DNA of 64,000 bases from Lachnospiraceae bacterium (GTDB taxonomy: Bacteria; Bacillota_A; Clostridia; Lachnospirales; Lachnospiraceae), in assembly GCA_017522685.1 (NCBI GenBank), contig JAFWYN010000005.1, positions 1 to 64,000 of the forward strand, in the 5' to 3' direction. The first letter of the stretch is position 1. Every line of letters starts with the position of its first letter. The notes under the pieces were generated by a model. That model was not told the origin of the DNA. It did no database searches and worked only from the letters and a program-made list of their open reading frames with translations. A program made the translations under genes and the position numbers. Below are positions 9,626 to 18,072 of the stretch, one piece after another.

Positions 9626-9733
9626 CTATACTCCAAAATATGATAAACTTGGAATAGCCATAGCTAATACTAAAAACAATATGATGATGATAGAGACAAC
9701 TCTTTTTGATTTTTTACTATGAAAATTAAACAT
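9626..9733 (-). CDS. Small single-pass membrane protein
   Basis: 35 residues from ATG 9733, which has GGGAGG five bases upstream. A second ATG three bases earlier is too close to it. The protein begins with a basic stretch (KKSKR) followed by one strong hydrophobic helix (VVSIIIILFLVLAMAIP) and a short tail. Similar 35-residue proteins are often seen in Clostridia and have no assigned role. It lies divergently next to the gene at 9799. Confidence 0.6.
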   Translation of the reverse strand: MFNFHSKKSKRVVSIIIILFLVLAMAIPSLSYFGV

Positions 9734-9798
9734 CATTACCTCCCTTTGGCACCGTTTGAAGTACCTGTTAAATAAAATATTCTGAAAGGATATTATAT

Positions 9799-10413
9799 AT
9801 GAAAATTCCCTTTTTGGCAACCCTATTCCTCTTTTTGCTAGTACTTGGCAGAGCCTTAAAAAAGAATACCAAAGCCATGAACGAACAGGAGCAGTCTTTC
9901 TGGCAACGGGAACGGGCCGCTAACAGTGTCCGCAAGAAGCCCTTGGATAATTTGGAATATGTCTTTCTTCCCTTGGAACAGCTTCCTACAGAGGTCCACA
10001 GGGATGATGCCATCGTGCAGGAATGTTTGGACACCTTAACCATTTTAAAGGACAGCAAAATAGTAAACCTTACGGGTATCACCAATACGGATTTGAAGCT
10101 GACCTACGGCACCGCCAATATCACCGTTCTCACGGAATATGACCAGAACTATACTTCCCTGGTTACCACTTTGCAAAAATGGGCAAACAAGCTATATGAG
10201 CTGGGCGATATGACCCATGCAAAGATTGTTTTGGAATATGCCGTATCCGTCCGCAGCGATGTTACCGCCACCTATTTGTTGCTGGCGGCGATCTATAGTC
10301 AGTCGGGACTTTCTGAGCGTATTCCCGAATTGATTTCCGCTGCCGAAAAGCTCACCGGCACTTCCGGCAAAATCATATTAAGAAAGTTACAGGAAACATA
10401 TCCGTCTCTGTAA
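9799..10413 (+). CDS. Membrane-anchored hypothetical protein
   Basis: 204 residues, start ATG 9799 with AAAGGA eight bases upstream. The N-terminus is a hydrophobic anchor (about residues 4-18) followed by a basic stop-transfer stretch. The remainder is probably cytoplasmic. Its last 100 residues are helical and TPR-like (YELGDMTHAKIVLEYAVS). No enzyme motif was seen and I do not recognise a named family. Confidence 0.75.
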   Translation: MKIPFLATLFLFLLVLGRALKKNTKAMNEQEQSFWQRERAANSVRKKPLDNLEYVFLPLEQLPTEVHRDDAIVQECLDTLTILKDSKIVNLTGITNTDLKLTYGTANITVLTEYDQNYTSLVTTLQKWANKLYELGDMTHAKIVLEYAVSVRSDVTATYLLLAAIYSQSGLSERIPELISAAEKLTGTSGKIILRKLQETYPSL

Positions 10414-10441
10414 GCTTTTCGCCATACCATATTGTCAATCA

Positions 10442-10487
10442 AATGCGTGTTTTCTTTACTTATTAGTATTGAAATCACGCATTTTTC
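10442..10487 (+). terminator. Inverted repeat after the 9799 gene
   Basis: AAATGCGTG pairs with CACGCATTT, and a second short stem (TTTC/GAAA) lies inside. Four or more T residues follow on the plus strand. It could end the upstream transcript, or serve as a regulatory site for the alpha-galactosidase genes that begin 110 bp later. A TATAAT at 10542-10547 may be their -10 box. I see no good -35. Confidence 0.5.
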
Positions 10488-10595
10488 CATGTCAAAACTA
10501 CATTTTTCTATATGCAGACAGAAGAGTCATCAGGTATAATACAATTGGAAATGTGTAGCAGAATGCACACACCAGACATATCGGAGGTAAATGCT

Positions 10596-11864
10596 ATGAA
10601 TAATAAAATGAATCCCCCCATGGGGTGGAACAGTTACGATTATTATGACACGGCTGTCACAGAAGCTGATGTAAAGGCCAATGCAGACTACATGGCCAAA
10701 TATTTGAAGCCTTATGGCTGGGAATATGTGGTAGTAGATATTGAATGGTACTCTTACGGTGCAGCCACAAGACGTGATGAGCACCAGTATATCCCCTTCG
10801 GAGAGGTGGAGATGGATGAATACTCCCGCCTGTTACCCTGTCCGGAACGTTTCCCCTCCTGTGTGGACGGCAAAGGTTTCAAACCCCTGGCAGATTATGT
10901 ACATAGCTTAGGCTTAAAGTTCGGCATCCACATTATGCGTGGTGTACCGCGAATTGCCGCACATACCCATGCAGCTATAAAGGGTACGGATTTGCCGGCC
11001 GGCGAAATTGCCAACCCTTACTCCATCTGCTACTGGAATCCGGATATGTATGGTGTATATCCGCACAAGCCCGAGTCACAGCTATATTATGATTCCCTGA
11101 TGGAGCTGTATGCACAGTGGGGCGTGGACTTTATCAAATGTGATGACATCTGTCGTATGGATGCCCGTTCTTCCAAAGAAGAAATTGCCATGCTTCACAA
11201 GGCTATCAAAAACTGCGGCCGGGAGATTTTACTCAGTTTGTCCCCAGGTCCTGCTATTCCGGAAGAAGCTTCCTTTTATCATGAGAATGCTACCATGTGG
11301 CGTATCACCGATGATTTCTGGGATTCCTGGCATTTACTGAGGGATATGTTTGACCGTTGTAAAACCTGGGAAGGTCAGGCCAAGCCCGGCGGCTATCCGG
11401 ACTGCGATATGCTTCCTGTGGGTACCATCGGTAAGGGATTTAACCACGAACGTCTGACCCGCTTTACAAAGGACGAACAGCTGACCATGATGACCCTATG
11501 GTGTATGGTAAGCTCCCCCCTGATGCTGGGTGCGGAATTGCCTAAATTGGATGATTGGACCTTAAGTATTCTTACCAATCAAAAGGTACTGGATTTGATG
11601 AGCACAACCAAGGATGCTAAGGAATACTTGCGTGACGAAGAAACCATTCTTTGGAGAAGCACACAACTTTCAACAGGGGACACGAACCTGGCCATCTTTA
11701 ATATTTCCGAAAAGGACTTGGATATCTGCCCCGCAGACTATATGAAGGTGGTAGGCGATACGGCTACCGACCTTTGGACAGGAGAGTATATGGACCTCAC
11801 CGATACTTTCACCATCCCGCCACACGGCGTATTACTGATACAGACAAATAGCAAATTGTTATAA
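10596..11864 (+). CDS. GH27-family alpha-galactosidase
   Basis: 422 residues from ATG 10596, behind GGAGGT. The frame upstream lacks a ribosome site. The N-terminal NPPMGWNSYDYY matches the GH27 opening. The nucleophile is likely D183 in FIKCDD and the acid/base D239 or D240 in RITDDFWDSW. A C-terminal beta domain follows. No signal peptide is present, so it works inside the cell on imported alpha-galactosides or related glycosides. The KCDD version differs from the KYDYC of the next gene, so the two paralogues may split substrates. The next gene starts 13 bp downstream. Confidence 0.88.
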   Translation: MNNKMNPPMGWNSYDYYDTAVTEADVKANADYMAKYLKPYGWEYVVVDIEWYSYGAATRRDEHQYIPFGEVEMDEYSRLLPCPERFPSCVDGKGFKPLADYVHSLGLKFGIHIMRGVPRIAAHTHAAIKGTDLPAGEIANPYSICYWNPDMYGVYPHKPESQLYYDSLMELYAQWGVDFIKCDDICRMDARSSKEEIAMLHKAIKNCGREILLSLSPGPAIPEEASFYHENATMWRITDDFWDSWHLLRDMFDRCKTWEGQAKPGGYPDCDMLPVGTIGKGFNHERLTRFTKDEQLTMMTLWCMVSSPLMLGAELPKLDDWTLSILTNQKVLDLMSTTKDAKEYLRDEETILWRSTQLSTGDTNLAIFNISEKDLDICPADYMKVVGDTATDLWTGEYMDLTDTFTIPPHGVLLIQTNSKLL

Positions 11865-11877
11865 AGGAGAGAATATC

Positions 11878-13044
11878 ATGAATCATATTACTTTAGGTTA
11901 CACCCCCGCTTTAGGCTGGAACTCCTGGAACACCTTTACCTGGGATATCAGCGAGAAACTGATTATGGAAACAGCAGATGCTTTGGTGGACAACGGCTAT
12001 CTGGAAGCCGGCTACGAATACCTGGTTATTGATGACTGTTGGAGCTTAAAAGAGCGCGACGGACAGGGCAATCTGGTACCGGACCCCAAGAAATTCCCTA
12101 ACGGTATGAAGGCCGTAGCGGACTATGTACACAGCAAGGGCTTAAAATTCGGTATGTACTCCTGTGCCGGTACCCATACCTGCGCCGGACATCCGGGAAG
12201 CTTCGAGCATGAATTCCAAGATGCGAAGCAGTTCGCTGAGTGGGGTGTGGATTACTTGAAATACGATTATTGCTTTAAGCCCCGCTATATGAACGGTGAG
12301 CTTTTATACAAACGTATGAGCCTGGCTCTGAAGAACTGCGGCAGAGAGATTTTATTCTCTGCATGTAACTGGGGCGAGGACAATGTACACGACTGGATCC
12401 GTGAATCCGGCTGTCACTCCTACCGTTCTACCGGCGATATACAGGACAATTGGGACTCCATCCGTCACATCGCCCTTTCTCAGATTGACAAAAAGGCTTT
12501 CACCGGCAACTACTGCCACAACGACATGGACATGCTGGTGGTAGGTATGTACGGCGGCAGCAACAGTGACTGGATTGGCAGTAAAATCGGCGGCTGTACG
12601 GATGCACAATACAAGAGCCATTTCTCTCTTTGGGCGATGATGGGTTCCCCTCTGATGATTGGTTGCGATATCCGCAGTGCCAATCAGGTGACCAAGGATA
12701 TCCTGCAGAACAAGGATGTTTTAGCCATCAACCAGGACCCCGAAGCACGTGGTGCTTACCGCATCAAGGTAGAACCCAACTGGTTTAACGAAAAGGATGC
12801 TTTTGTATTGGTAAAGGCATTAGGCAATGGTGATTTGGCTATCGGCCTCTTCAACTTCAGCGACAATACCCGCGAACTGACGGTACAGTTCTGGGATATG
12901 GGTATCCCCGCTGCTTCCGGTGCTGCATTATCCATGTATGACTGCTGGGAGCACAAGGAGCTTGGCATCTTCAAGGAACGCTTCGCTGCCCATGTACCCT
13001 CCGGTGACTGCGTCGTACTTCGTGCAAAGCTGGTGGTATCATGA
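11878..13044 (+). CDS. GH27-family alpha-galactosidase
   Basis: 388 residues, ATG 11878 behind AAAGGAGAG. It has a clear GH27 fold: GWNSWNTF at the start, VIDDCW near residue 50, nucleophile D130 in YLKYDYC, acid/base D187 in STGDIQDNW, and MGSPLMIGCDIR near 260. It removes terminal alpha-galactose from oligosaccharides such as raffinose or melibiose type, in the cytoplasm. It is in an operon with the preceding GH27 gene and with the small zinc-ribbon gene, which it overlaps by 4 bp. galK lies 16 kb away in this window. Confidence 0.95.
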   Translation: MNHITLGYTPALGWNSWNTFTWDISEKLIMETADALVDNGYLEAGYEYLVIDDCWSLKERDGQGNLVPDPKKFPNGMKAVADYVHSKGLKFGMYSCAGTHTCAGHPGSFEHEFQDAKQFAEWGVDYLKYDYCFKPRYMNGELLYKRMSLALKNCGREILFSACNWGEDNVHDWIRESGCHSYRSTGDIQDNWDSIRHIALSQIDKKAFTGNYCHNDMDMLVVGMYGGSNSDWIGSKIGGCTDAQYKSHFSLWAMMGSPLMIGCDIRSANQVTKDILQNKDVLAINQDPEARGAYRIKVEPNWFNEKDAFVLVKALGNGDLAIGLFNFSDNTRELTVQFWDMGIPAASGAALSMYDCWEHKELGIFKERFAAHVPSGDCVVLRAKLVVS

Positions 13045-13247
13045 CAGATTTTCACACCTATTGTAAAAAATGCAACGCCGTGCTCACTTCCGACGAAAAA
13101 GCTATCTATATGAAGATGGTGGACCGCAGCGCTTCTGAATTCCTGTGCCTGGATTGTCTAAGCGAAGCTCTGCACTGTGAACGCAGTGCTTTGGAGGAAC
13201 GCATCCGGTATTATAGAGAAAGCGGTAATTGCGTACTGTTTCGGTAA
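13041..13247 (+). CDS. Small zinc-ribbon-like protein
   Basis: 68 residues. Cysteines C8/C11 and C36/C39 form two CxxC knuckles, as in zinc ribbons. Its ATG overlaps the stop of the alpha-galactosidase gene (ATGA), so it is translated with it. The role is unknown. It could be a regulatory or protein-binding accessory. Confidence 0.7.
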   Translation: MTDFHTYCKKCNAVLTSDEKAIYMKMVDRSASEFLCLDCLSEALHCERSALEERIRYYRESGNCVLFR

Positions 13248-13275
13248 TCATATTGATACATATATCATCTATTCT

Positions 13276-13306
13276 ACGCCCTGACTCAACAGGGCGTAAA
13301 TTTTTT
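13276..13306 (+). terminator. Rho-independent terminator of the galactosidase operon
   Basis: Stem ACGCCCTG/CAGGGCGT with a 6-base loop, followed by AAATTTTTT. It ends the GH27-GH27-zinc-ribbon operon. Confidence 0.9.
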
Positions 13307-13317
13307 ACGAAAACCTA

Positions 13318-13356
13318 TTGACACTTTGAAATCCGCATGATATCATTTTGATATCA
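13318..13356 (+). promoter_or_regulatory. SPFH promoter with two palindromic operator half-sites
   Basis: TTGACA (13318-13323), a 17-bp spacer and TATCAT (13341-13346) form a good sigma-A promoter. Two identical palindromes TGATATCA (13338-13345 and 13349-13356) cover the -10, with centres 11 bp apart. This is the geometry expected for two ribbon-helix-helix dimers. The RHH protein encoded at 14418 is the obvious candidate repressor. Confidence 0.8.
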
Positions 13357-13393
13357 GTTAAAAATCACTATATGAGGAAAGGTGGAAATGATT

Positions 13394-14416
13394 ATGAACG
13401 AAAAAATTTACAAAGGAAAGAAAAACGGAATGGCTGTATTGATTCTCAGCATCCTACTGTATGCGGCAGCCTTTGCAGGTGTTGTCCTGTCCGGTATCGC
13501 ATTGGATGAAGGAAAATCCGCCCTTGGCGGCATCGGCATGGGTATCAGTGTTCTCTATGTTTGTATTGGTTGGATTTGGTGGTGTGGCTTGAAAATCATT
13601 AAGCCACAGGAAGCATTGGTTTTAACCTTATTTGGTAAATATGTAGGCACCTTAAAGGATGAAGGCTTCTATTGGGTGAATCCTTTCTGCTCCGCAGTAA
13701 ACCCTGCAGCCAGAACCAGACTCAGCCAGAGCGGAGATGTGAAGACAGCAACTTCTATACCGGCCGCACAGGGAACCGTACAGGTAAGTCCGGAAGCACT
13801 CAGCAAAAAGATTTCTCTCAAGCTGATGACCTTAAGCAACAGCAAGCAGAAAATCAACGACTGTCTGGGCAACCCTATTGAAATCGCTATCGCTGTTACC
13901 TGGAGAGTAGTGGATACCGCAAAAGCAGTTTTTGCAGTAGATAACTACAAAGAGTATCTGTCATTACAGTGCGACAGTGCTTTAAGAGATATCGTACGTA
14001 TTTACCCTTATGATGTAGCACAGAATGTGGACACCACCGGCGACGGAGTGGCTGATGAAGGCAGCCTGCGTGGTTCCAGCGAAGTAGTAGCTAATCGTAT
14101 CAAGGATGAAATCCAGAAGAGAGTAACTGATGCCGGTATGGAGATAGAAGAAGCAAGAATTACTTATCTGGCATACGCTACGGAAATCGCAGCCGTTATG
14201 CTTCAGCGTCAGCAGGCCAGCGCTATTATTGATGCTCGTAAGATGATTGTAGATGGTGCTGTAGGCATGGTGGAAATGGCTCTCGAAAGACTGAACGAGA
14301 AGAATGTAGTAGATTTGGATGAGGAAAGAAAGGCGGCAATGGTATCCAATCTGCTGGTAGTTCTTTGTGGCAATCATGATGCACAGCCCGTTGTAAATTC
14401 AGGAAGCTTATACTAA
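13394..14416 (+). CDS. SPFH-domain (stomatin/flotillin-like) membrane protein
   Basis: 340 residues from ATG 13394. ATG 13388 is too close to the AGGTGG site. Two hydrophobic helices (about residues 10-55) anchor it. The SPFH domain then runs from about residue 60 ([20 protein letters not shown]) to 270, ending in a coiled segment ([20 protein letters not shown]). Such proteins scaffold membrane microdomains. The gene is followed one base later by an Arc-like regulator gene. Confidence 0.92.
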   Translation: MNEKIYKGKKNGMAVLILSILLYAAAFAGVVLSGIALDEGKSALGGIGMGISVLYVCIGWIWWCGLKIIKPQEALVLTLFGKYVGTLKDEGFYWVNPFCSAVNPAARTRLSQSGDVKTATSIPAAQGTVQVSPEALSKKISLKLMTLSNSKQKINDCLGNPIEIAIAVTWRVVDTAKAVFAVDNYKEYLSLQCDSALRDIVRIYPYDVAQNVDTTGDGVADEGSLRGSSEVVANRIKDEIQKRVTDAGMEIEEARITYLAYATEIAAVMLQRQQASAIIDARKMIVDGAVGMVEMALERLNEKNVVDLDEERKAAMVSNLLVVLCGNHDAQPVVNSGSLY

Positions 14417-14417
14417 T

Positions 14418-14615
14418 ATGGCTGAAAAAAAACAAATCCCCCTCAGACTATCCGAAAGTCTGTACAATGCCATTGCTGCCTGGGCGGAAGATGATTTTCG
14501 CTCTGTCAACGGGCAGATAGAGTATTTGCTGACAGAGTGTGTCCGCCAAAGAAAGAAAAACGGAAAGTACGTTTCGGACCAGATAGATGTACCACCGGAA
14601 TTAGACATAGAATAG
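14418..14615 (+). CDS. Arc-like ribbon-helix-helix regulator
   Basis: 65 residues. The start [35 protein letters not shown] pattern (beta strand QIPLRL, then two helices) is the Arc/RHH fold. The start lies one base after the SPFH stop, so they are co-transcribed. RHH proteins repress by binding tandem sites as pairs of dimers, and such paired sites lie at the promoter of this operon. Autorepression is inferred. Confidence 0.85.
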   Translation: MAEKKQIPLRLSESLYNAIAAWAEDDFRSVNGQIEYLLTECVRQRKKNGKYVSDQIDVPPELDIE

Positions 14616-14632
14616 CACAGTTACCTATATGG

Positions 14633-14661
14633 AGTACTCCTGTTTCTTTGACAGGAGTACT
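14633..14661 (+). terminator. Terminator of the SPFH operon
   Basis: Perfect 11-bp stem AGTACTCCTGT/ACAGGAGTACT with a 7-base loop, then TTTCT. The T-tract is short. Confidence 0.75.
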
Positions 14662-14712
14662 TTCTACATGTTAAGATAAACCGGAATGTATCAAGAGGAA
14701 AGGAGGCACCTC

Positions 14713-15546
14713 ATGGCACCTCAATATGAAGCCATCCACTGGCTGAATTACAGTAACTACGAAGATTTACGGTTCTATGAAATCGGTCACCAGAAATGTG
14801 AAGCCGGATATGATTTCGGTCCCATTATCCGAGATAAATTTATCCTGCACTATGTGGTAAAGGGTAAGGGGTACTTGGAAATGGATGGACAGATTTTTCC
14901 CGTGGAAAGTAAACAGGCCTTTGTAATTCCTGCCGGAGTTTTAAGCTATTATCAGGCAGATATGGAAGAGCCCTGGGAATATATCTGGCTTCAGTTTCAT
15001 GGTCCCAAGGCAGTGGAAATTCTGCAAAAGGCAGGTCTGACCCGCCACGCACCGGTCTTTGTTCCTACCGCCTCCTGTAACGAATTGGAATGTTGTCTCT
15101 TCGCCATGCTGGATAATCCATTTAGTGAATATGCCACCATGGGCAAACTGTATGAGTTTTTTCAGCAGCTGATAAATCTGTCTGCGCACACTCCCCGTGA
15201 GTGTAGCCGGGAGGATGCAGGTTTAGGATATGTCCGCACGATGATCCAATATATCCACGAAAAATATTCAGAACCCATACACATACAGGACATTGCTGAT
15301 TACTGCGGCCTGGATCGTTCCTATTTAGGCAAAATATTCAAAACGGCCACAGGACAGACTCCACAGAAATACCTTATAACACACCGCATGAAGCGGGCCA
15401 TTGAACTGCTACAAAAAACCGATATGCCCATAGGTCATGTGGGTTTCTCGGTGGGTTACAATGACCCCCTGGCCTTCTCCAAGGTATTTAAGCAGGAGAC
15501 CGGCCGGTCCCCCAGTGAATACAGACAGAAAAACGGCACCACCTGA
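14713..15546 (+). CDS. AraC-family transcriptional regulator
   Basis: 277 residues from ATG 14713 (AAAGGAGG upstream). The N-terminal cupin-like effector domain includes DKFILHYVVKGKGYLEMDG near residue 45. The C-terminal double HTH is clear (IADYCGLDRSYLGKIFKTATG and VGFSVGYNDPLAFSKVFKQETG). This type senses sugars. The two GH27 alpha-galactosidase genes 1.7 kb upstream are plausible targets, but nothing in the sequence proves the link. Confidence 0.92.
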   Translation: MAPQYEAIHWLNYSNYEDLRFYEIGHQKCEAGYDFGPIIRDKFILHYVVKGKGYLEMDGQIFPVESKQAFVIPAGVLSYYQADMEEPWEYIWLQFHGPKAVEILQKAGLTRHAPVFVPTASCNELECCLFAMLDNPFSEYATMGKLYEFFQQLINLSAHTPRECSREDAGLGYVRTMIQYIHEKYSEPIHIQDIADYCGLDRSYLGKIFKTATGQTPQKYLITHRMKRAIELLQKTDMPIGHVGFSVGYNDPLAFSKVFKQETGRSPSEYRQKNGTT

Positions 15547-15583
15547 TGGGTGGTGCCATTGCTTCATGACCTGGCTCGTATCC

Positions 15584-16300
15584 TTATAATCTACTTACTA
15601 TATCTCTCACGATTGCCGATAAAGGCAAGCTTGTGAATGACACCCCTAACAATAACAATATTGCTCCTATCCTTAAATTTCTCCTGGGTTCATAAAAAAT
15701 CGTAGGAAAAGAAGGATCAATATATATATCATAGTATTCCCCTTGATTATAACTCACTACATTGGAAAATATATTATCGCATACCTTATACTTTTGCCCA
15801 CTATAATAAAACTCAAAAACGGGGCAATATGTAATATGACTTCTTCCATTACTATTACTCCAATCAGTTTTCACCTCTATACACCATGCTTCTATCTTCA
15901 AGGTACAACGTCTTCTTGGAAATATAGTCTTCTTACTGCCCGCAATAAGTAAAACAATACCGACAATCAAAAACACCGATACACCTATAAACGGAGCAAT
16001 CAGTGCAAAGAAAGATTCGCAGGCAGACCAAAACTTCTCACTGCCATAGCGCTTTAAAAAGCTGTATGCGATACAGCCTATTCCAATTAAAGGAAACACA
16101 AACAGTAAATAATCTACCTTACTGAAATTTCTCTCTTTTATTTTCGGAATGATAAATATACAGCTAAATACACAAAAAATCTGGCCAAAAATTGCGGGCA
16201 TAAGCCATGAATATTCTGTTTCACCAACCCATATCATTGCTATAATAGAACCTATAAACCATATAACCACTACTATTCCAAGTATCGTACCCTTTTTCAT
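15584..16300 (-). CDS. DUF3592-type membrane protein
   Basis: 238 residues. Several transmembrane helices (two near the N-terminus, two more around 60-125, one near the C-terminus) flank a beta-rich domain at about 130-205 whose YCPVFEFYYSGQKYKV and GEYYDIYIDPSFP motifs match DUF3592. Function unknown. It stands alone. Confidence 0.7.
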   Translation of the reverse strand: MKKGTILGIVVVIWFIGSIIAMIWVGETEYSWLMPAIFGQIFCVFSCIFIIPKIKERNFSKVDYLLFVFPLIGIGCIAYSFLKRYGSEKFWSACESFFALIAPFIGVSVFLIVGIVLLIAGSKKTIFPRRRCTLKIEAWCIEVKTDWSNSNGRSHITYCPVFEFYYSGQKYKVCDNIFSNVVSYNQGEYYDIYIDPSFPTIFYEPRRNLRIGAILLLLGVSFTSLPLSAIVRDIVSRL

Positions 16301-16342
16301 TTCACTACTTCCTTATCTTAGCCCAATCATGCCAAATTCGTT

Positions 16343-17044
16343 TCATCTTCCATACTTCTCATAAATCTTGTCCGTGTACCTGCTGGCCTCACTGCGGCTC
16401 AGCTTCTCCACATCATAATCCACTACCAATCCATGCTGCTCTATCAGCTTGTTCAACCGTTCCTTCTGGACCTTGGTGGCCGGTGTCTCCTTTTTTGCTG
16501 CATAATGCAAAGGCTGGGGATCAAAGATTCGGGAATCCTTCTCATAGAATTCCTCTGCCAGCTTCTGATACAAAACCGAAGTAGCCTCCGCGTCTGCATA
16601 GGCCCTATGGGCCACATGAGGTATCTCATAATACTTACAAAGATATTCCAGAGAACGCTTCTGTAGCTGCGGCAAAAAGCATCTGGCAATCCTAAGGGTA
16701 TCGATGCCTTGCTTCTCCAAGGTCAACTTCTGATTTACCGCTGCCTTTTTCAGGAACGAATAGTCAAACAGTACCCGATGTCCCAGCAAGGGCAGGTCCT
16801 CTAAGAACTCCAAAAGCCTGGGCAAAACCGCCGTAATCTCTTCCGCTTCATCCACCTGTTCCTGGGTAATACCGGTCAGTTCTACGATACGTTCCTCCAG
16901 CTTCCGCCCCGGGTTCACATAGGTGGAAAAGGTATCCACAACCTTGCCATCCCGTACCTTTACCGCGCCGATTTCTATGATTTTGTCCAGCTTGGGATTC
17001 AGTCCCGTGGTTTCCAAATCAACACATACATAGGAGTTTATCAT
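16343..17044 (-). CDS. DEDDh 3'-5' exonuclease (DNA polymerase III epsilon/PolC-like)
   Basis: 233 residues. Exonuclease motif I is VDLETTGLNP (residue 8 on), motif II is HRVLFDYSFL (about 93), and motif III is HRAYADAEAT (about 145). The residues needed for metal-dependent 3'-5' exonuclease activity are present. The C-terminal 60 residues may be an extra domain. It is probably a DNA proofreading or repair nuclease. It is separated by 14 bp from nth, another repair gene. Confidence 0.9.
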   Translation of the reverse strand: MINSYVCVDLETTGLNPKLDKIIEIGAVKVRDGKVVDTFSTYVNPGRKLEERIVELTGITQEQVDEAEEITAVLPRLLEFLEDLPLLGHRVLFDYSFLKKAAVNQKLTLEKQGIDTLRIARCFLPQLQKRSLEYLCKYYEIPHVAHRAYADAEATSVLYQKLAEEFYEKDSRIFDPQPLHYAAKKETPATKVQKERLNKLIEQHGLVVDYDVEKLSRSEASRYTDKIYEKYGR

Positions 17045-17058
17045 AAATGTCTCCGTTC

Positions 17059-17724
17059 TTATTTCTTTCCGGTGGCTTTCTTTTTTGCTGCCTTCGTCCG
17101 CTTCTCATAATCCGGGCACAAATGCTGCAAAAAGCACTCTTCACATTTGGGGGTAGGTGCCTTACAAATGGTTCGTTCCAAAGTAATGATATGAATGTTC
17201 CAAAGAATCCAATGGTCCTCAGGCAATTCCTTCATCAGCTCCATCTCCGCCTTCACCGGGTCATCGCTTTTACTTACCCCAAGCTTCTTGGAAATCCTCT
17301 TTACATGGGTATCCACCACAATACTGGGCTGGTGGAAAATATTACCACGAATCACATTGGCGGTTTTTCTGCCCACACCTGACAAAGCTGTCAGTTCTTC
17401 CATAGTGCTTGGCACTTCTCCGGCATGCCTCTCCAATAGCTGCTGACAGCATGCTATGATATTCTTGGCCTTATTATGATAAAAACCTGTGGAATGGATG
17501 TCCTGCTCCAGCTCCTTCAAATCCGCCTTTGCAAAATCCTCTACGCTTTTGTACTTTTGAAACAAATCCTTAGTCACAATATTGACACGCGCGTCAGTAC
17601 ACTGGGCACTGAGCATGGTGGCAATTAATAGCTGCCACGCATTTTCATGATCCAAATAGCAACGATACTCGGTGCCGTACCGGGCATCCAGTGCCGCTAA
17701 GATTTCTCCCGTTCGTTTTTTCAT
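17059..17724 (-). CDS. nth: Endonuclease III
   Basis: 221 residues from ATG 17724. It has a DNA glycosylase/AP lyase fold: helix-hairpin-helix LSGVGRKTANVI with the catalytic Lys, then VDTHV with the catalytic Asp. The iron-sulphur cluster cysteines are spaced C-x6-C-x2-C-x5-C (CKAPTPKCEECFLQHLC). It removes oxidised pyrimidines. The ribosome site GGGGAG lies directly 3' of a repeated hairpin element. Confidence 0.96.
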   Translation of the reverse strand: MKKRTGEILAALDARYGTEYRCYLDHENAWQLLIATMLSAQCTDARVNIVTKDLFQKYKSVEDFAKADLKELEQDIHSTGFYHNKAKNIIACCQQLLERHAGEVPSTMEELTALSGVGRKTANVIRGNIFHQPSIVVDTHVKRISKKLGVSKSDDPVKAEMELMKELPEDHWILWNIHIITLERTICKAPTPKCEECFLQHLCPDYEKRTKAAKKKATGKK

Positions 17725-17735
17725 ATATACTCCCC

Positions 17736-17768
17736 TGCATATCACAGACAACGCTTGCGATATTGCTT
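17736..17768 (-). repeat. Repeated leader hairpin, copy B
   Basis: Related to the element at 9532-9561. On the minus strand both have a hairpin with UAUC...GAUA arms, GCA/TGC flanks, then a Shine-Dalgarno and a TATATG start. Here one pair is a G-U wobble, so the fold is kept despite base changes. The stop codon of the upstream gene lies inside it. Confidence 0.55.
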
Positions 17769-18072
17769 AAATAGAAATTGAACAAATATCCTTAACTAAC
17801 TGTTTCAACTTTTCATGCCACTGCGCAGGAAGCTTAATTCCGGAAAACAGTAATTCTTCCGTAATAGGGTCCTCTTCGCCGGTAATAAGGCACAAATAAT
17901 CCAAATACTCCTCCAAATCCTCCGGACAAAGGGCCTTAATCAGATAATAATCAAATAAGAGTACCACATACTCTGAGAAAGTATGACTTCCATCCTCCAT
18001 GTTGATATTCTGCTGAAGCATCCCATCCGTAAACTGATGAGTGTACTCATGAAGAAGCTGCAAAAAGGTCAT
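17767..18072 (-). CDS. C-terminal part of an HExxH metallopeptidase-like protein (split gene)
   Basis: 101 residues if started at ATG 18072. The second line of the protein reads FLQLLHEYTHQFTD: HEYTH is an HExxH zinc motif. It sits almost at the very N-terminus, with no fold before it. Reading upstream in this frame continues as an acidic EEEKEYKM stretch that joins smoothly to the upstream ORF (18069-18647), suggesting one protein of about 300 residues broken by a one-base shift. The role is unknown. Confidence 0.65.
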   Translation of the reverse strand: MTFLQLLHEYTHQFTDGMLQQNINMEDGSHTFSEYVVLLFDYYLIKALCPEDLEEYLDYLCLITGEEDPITEELLFSGIKLPAQWHEKLKQLVKDICSISI

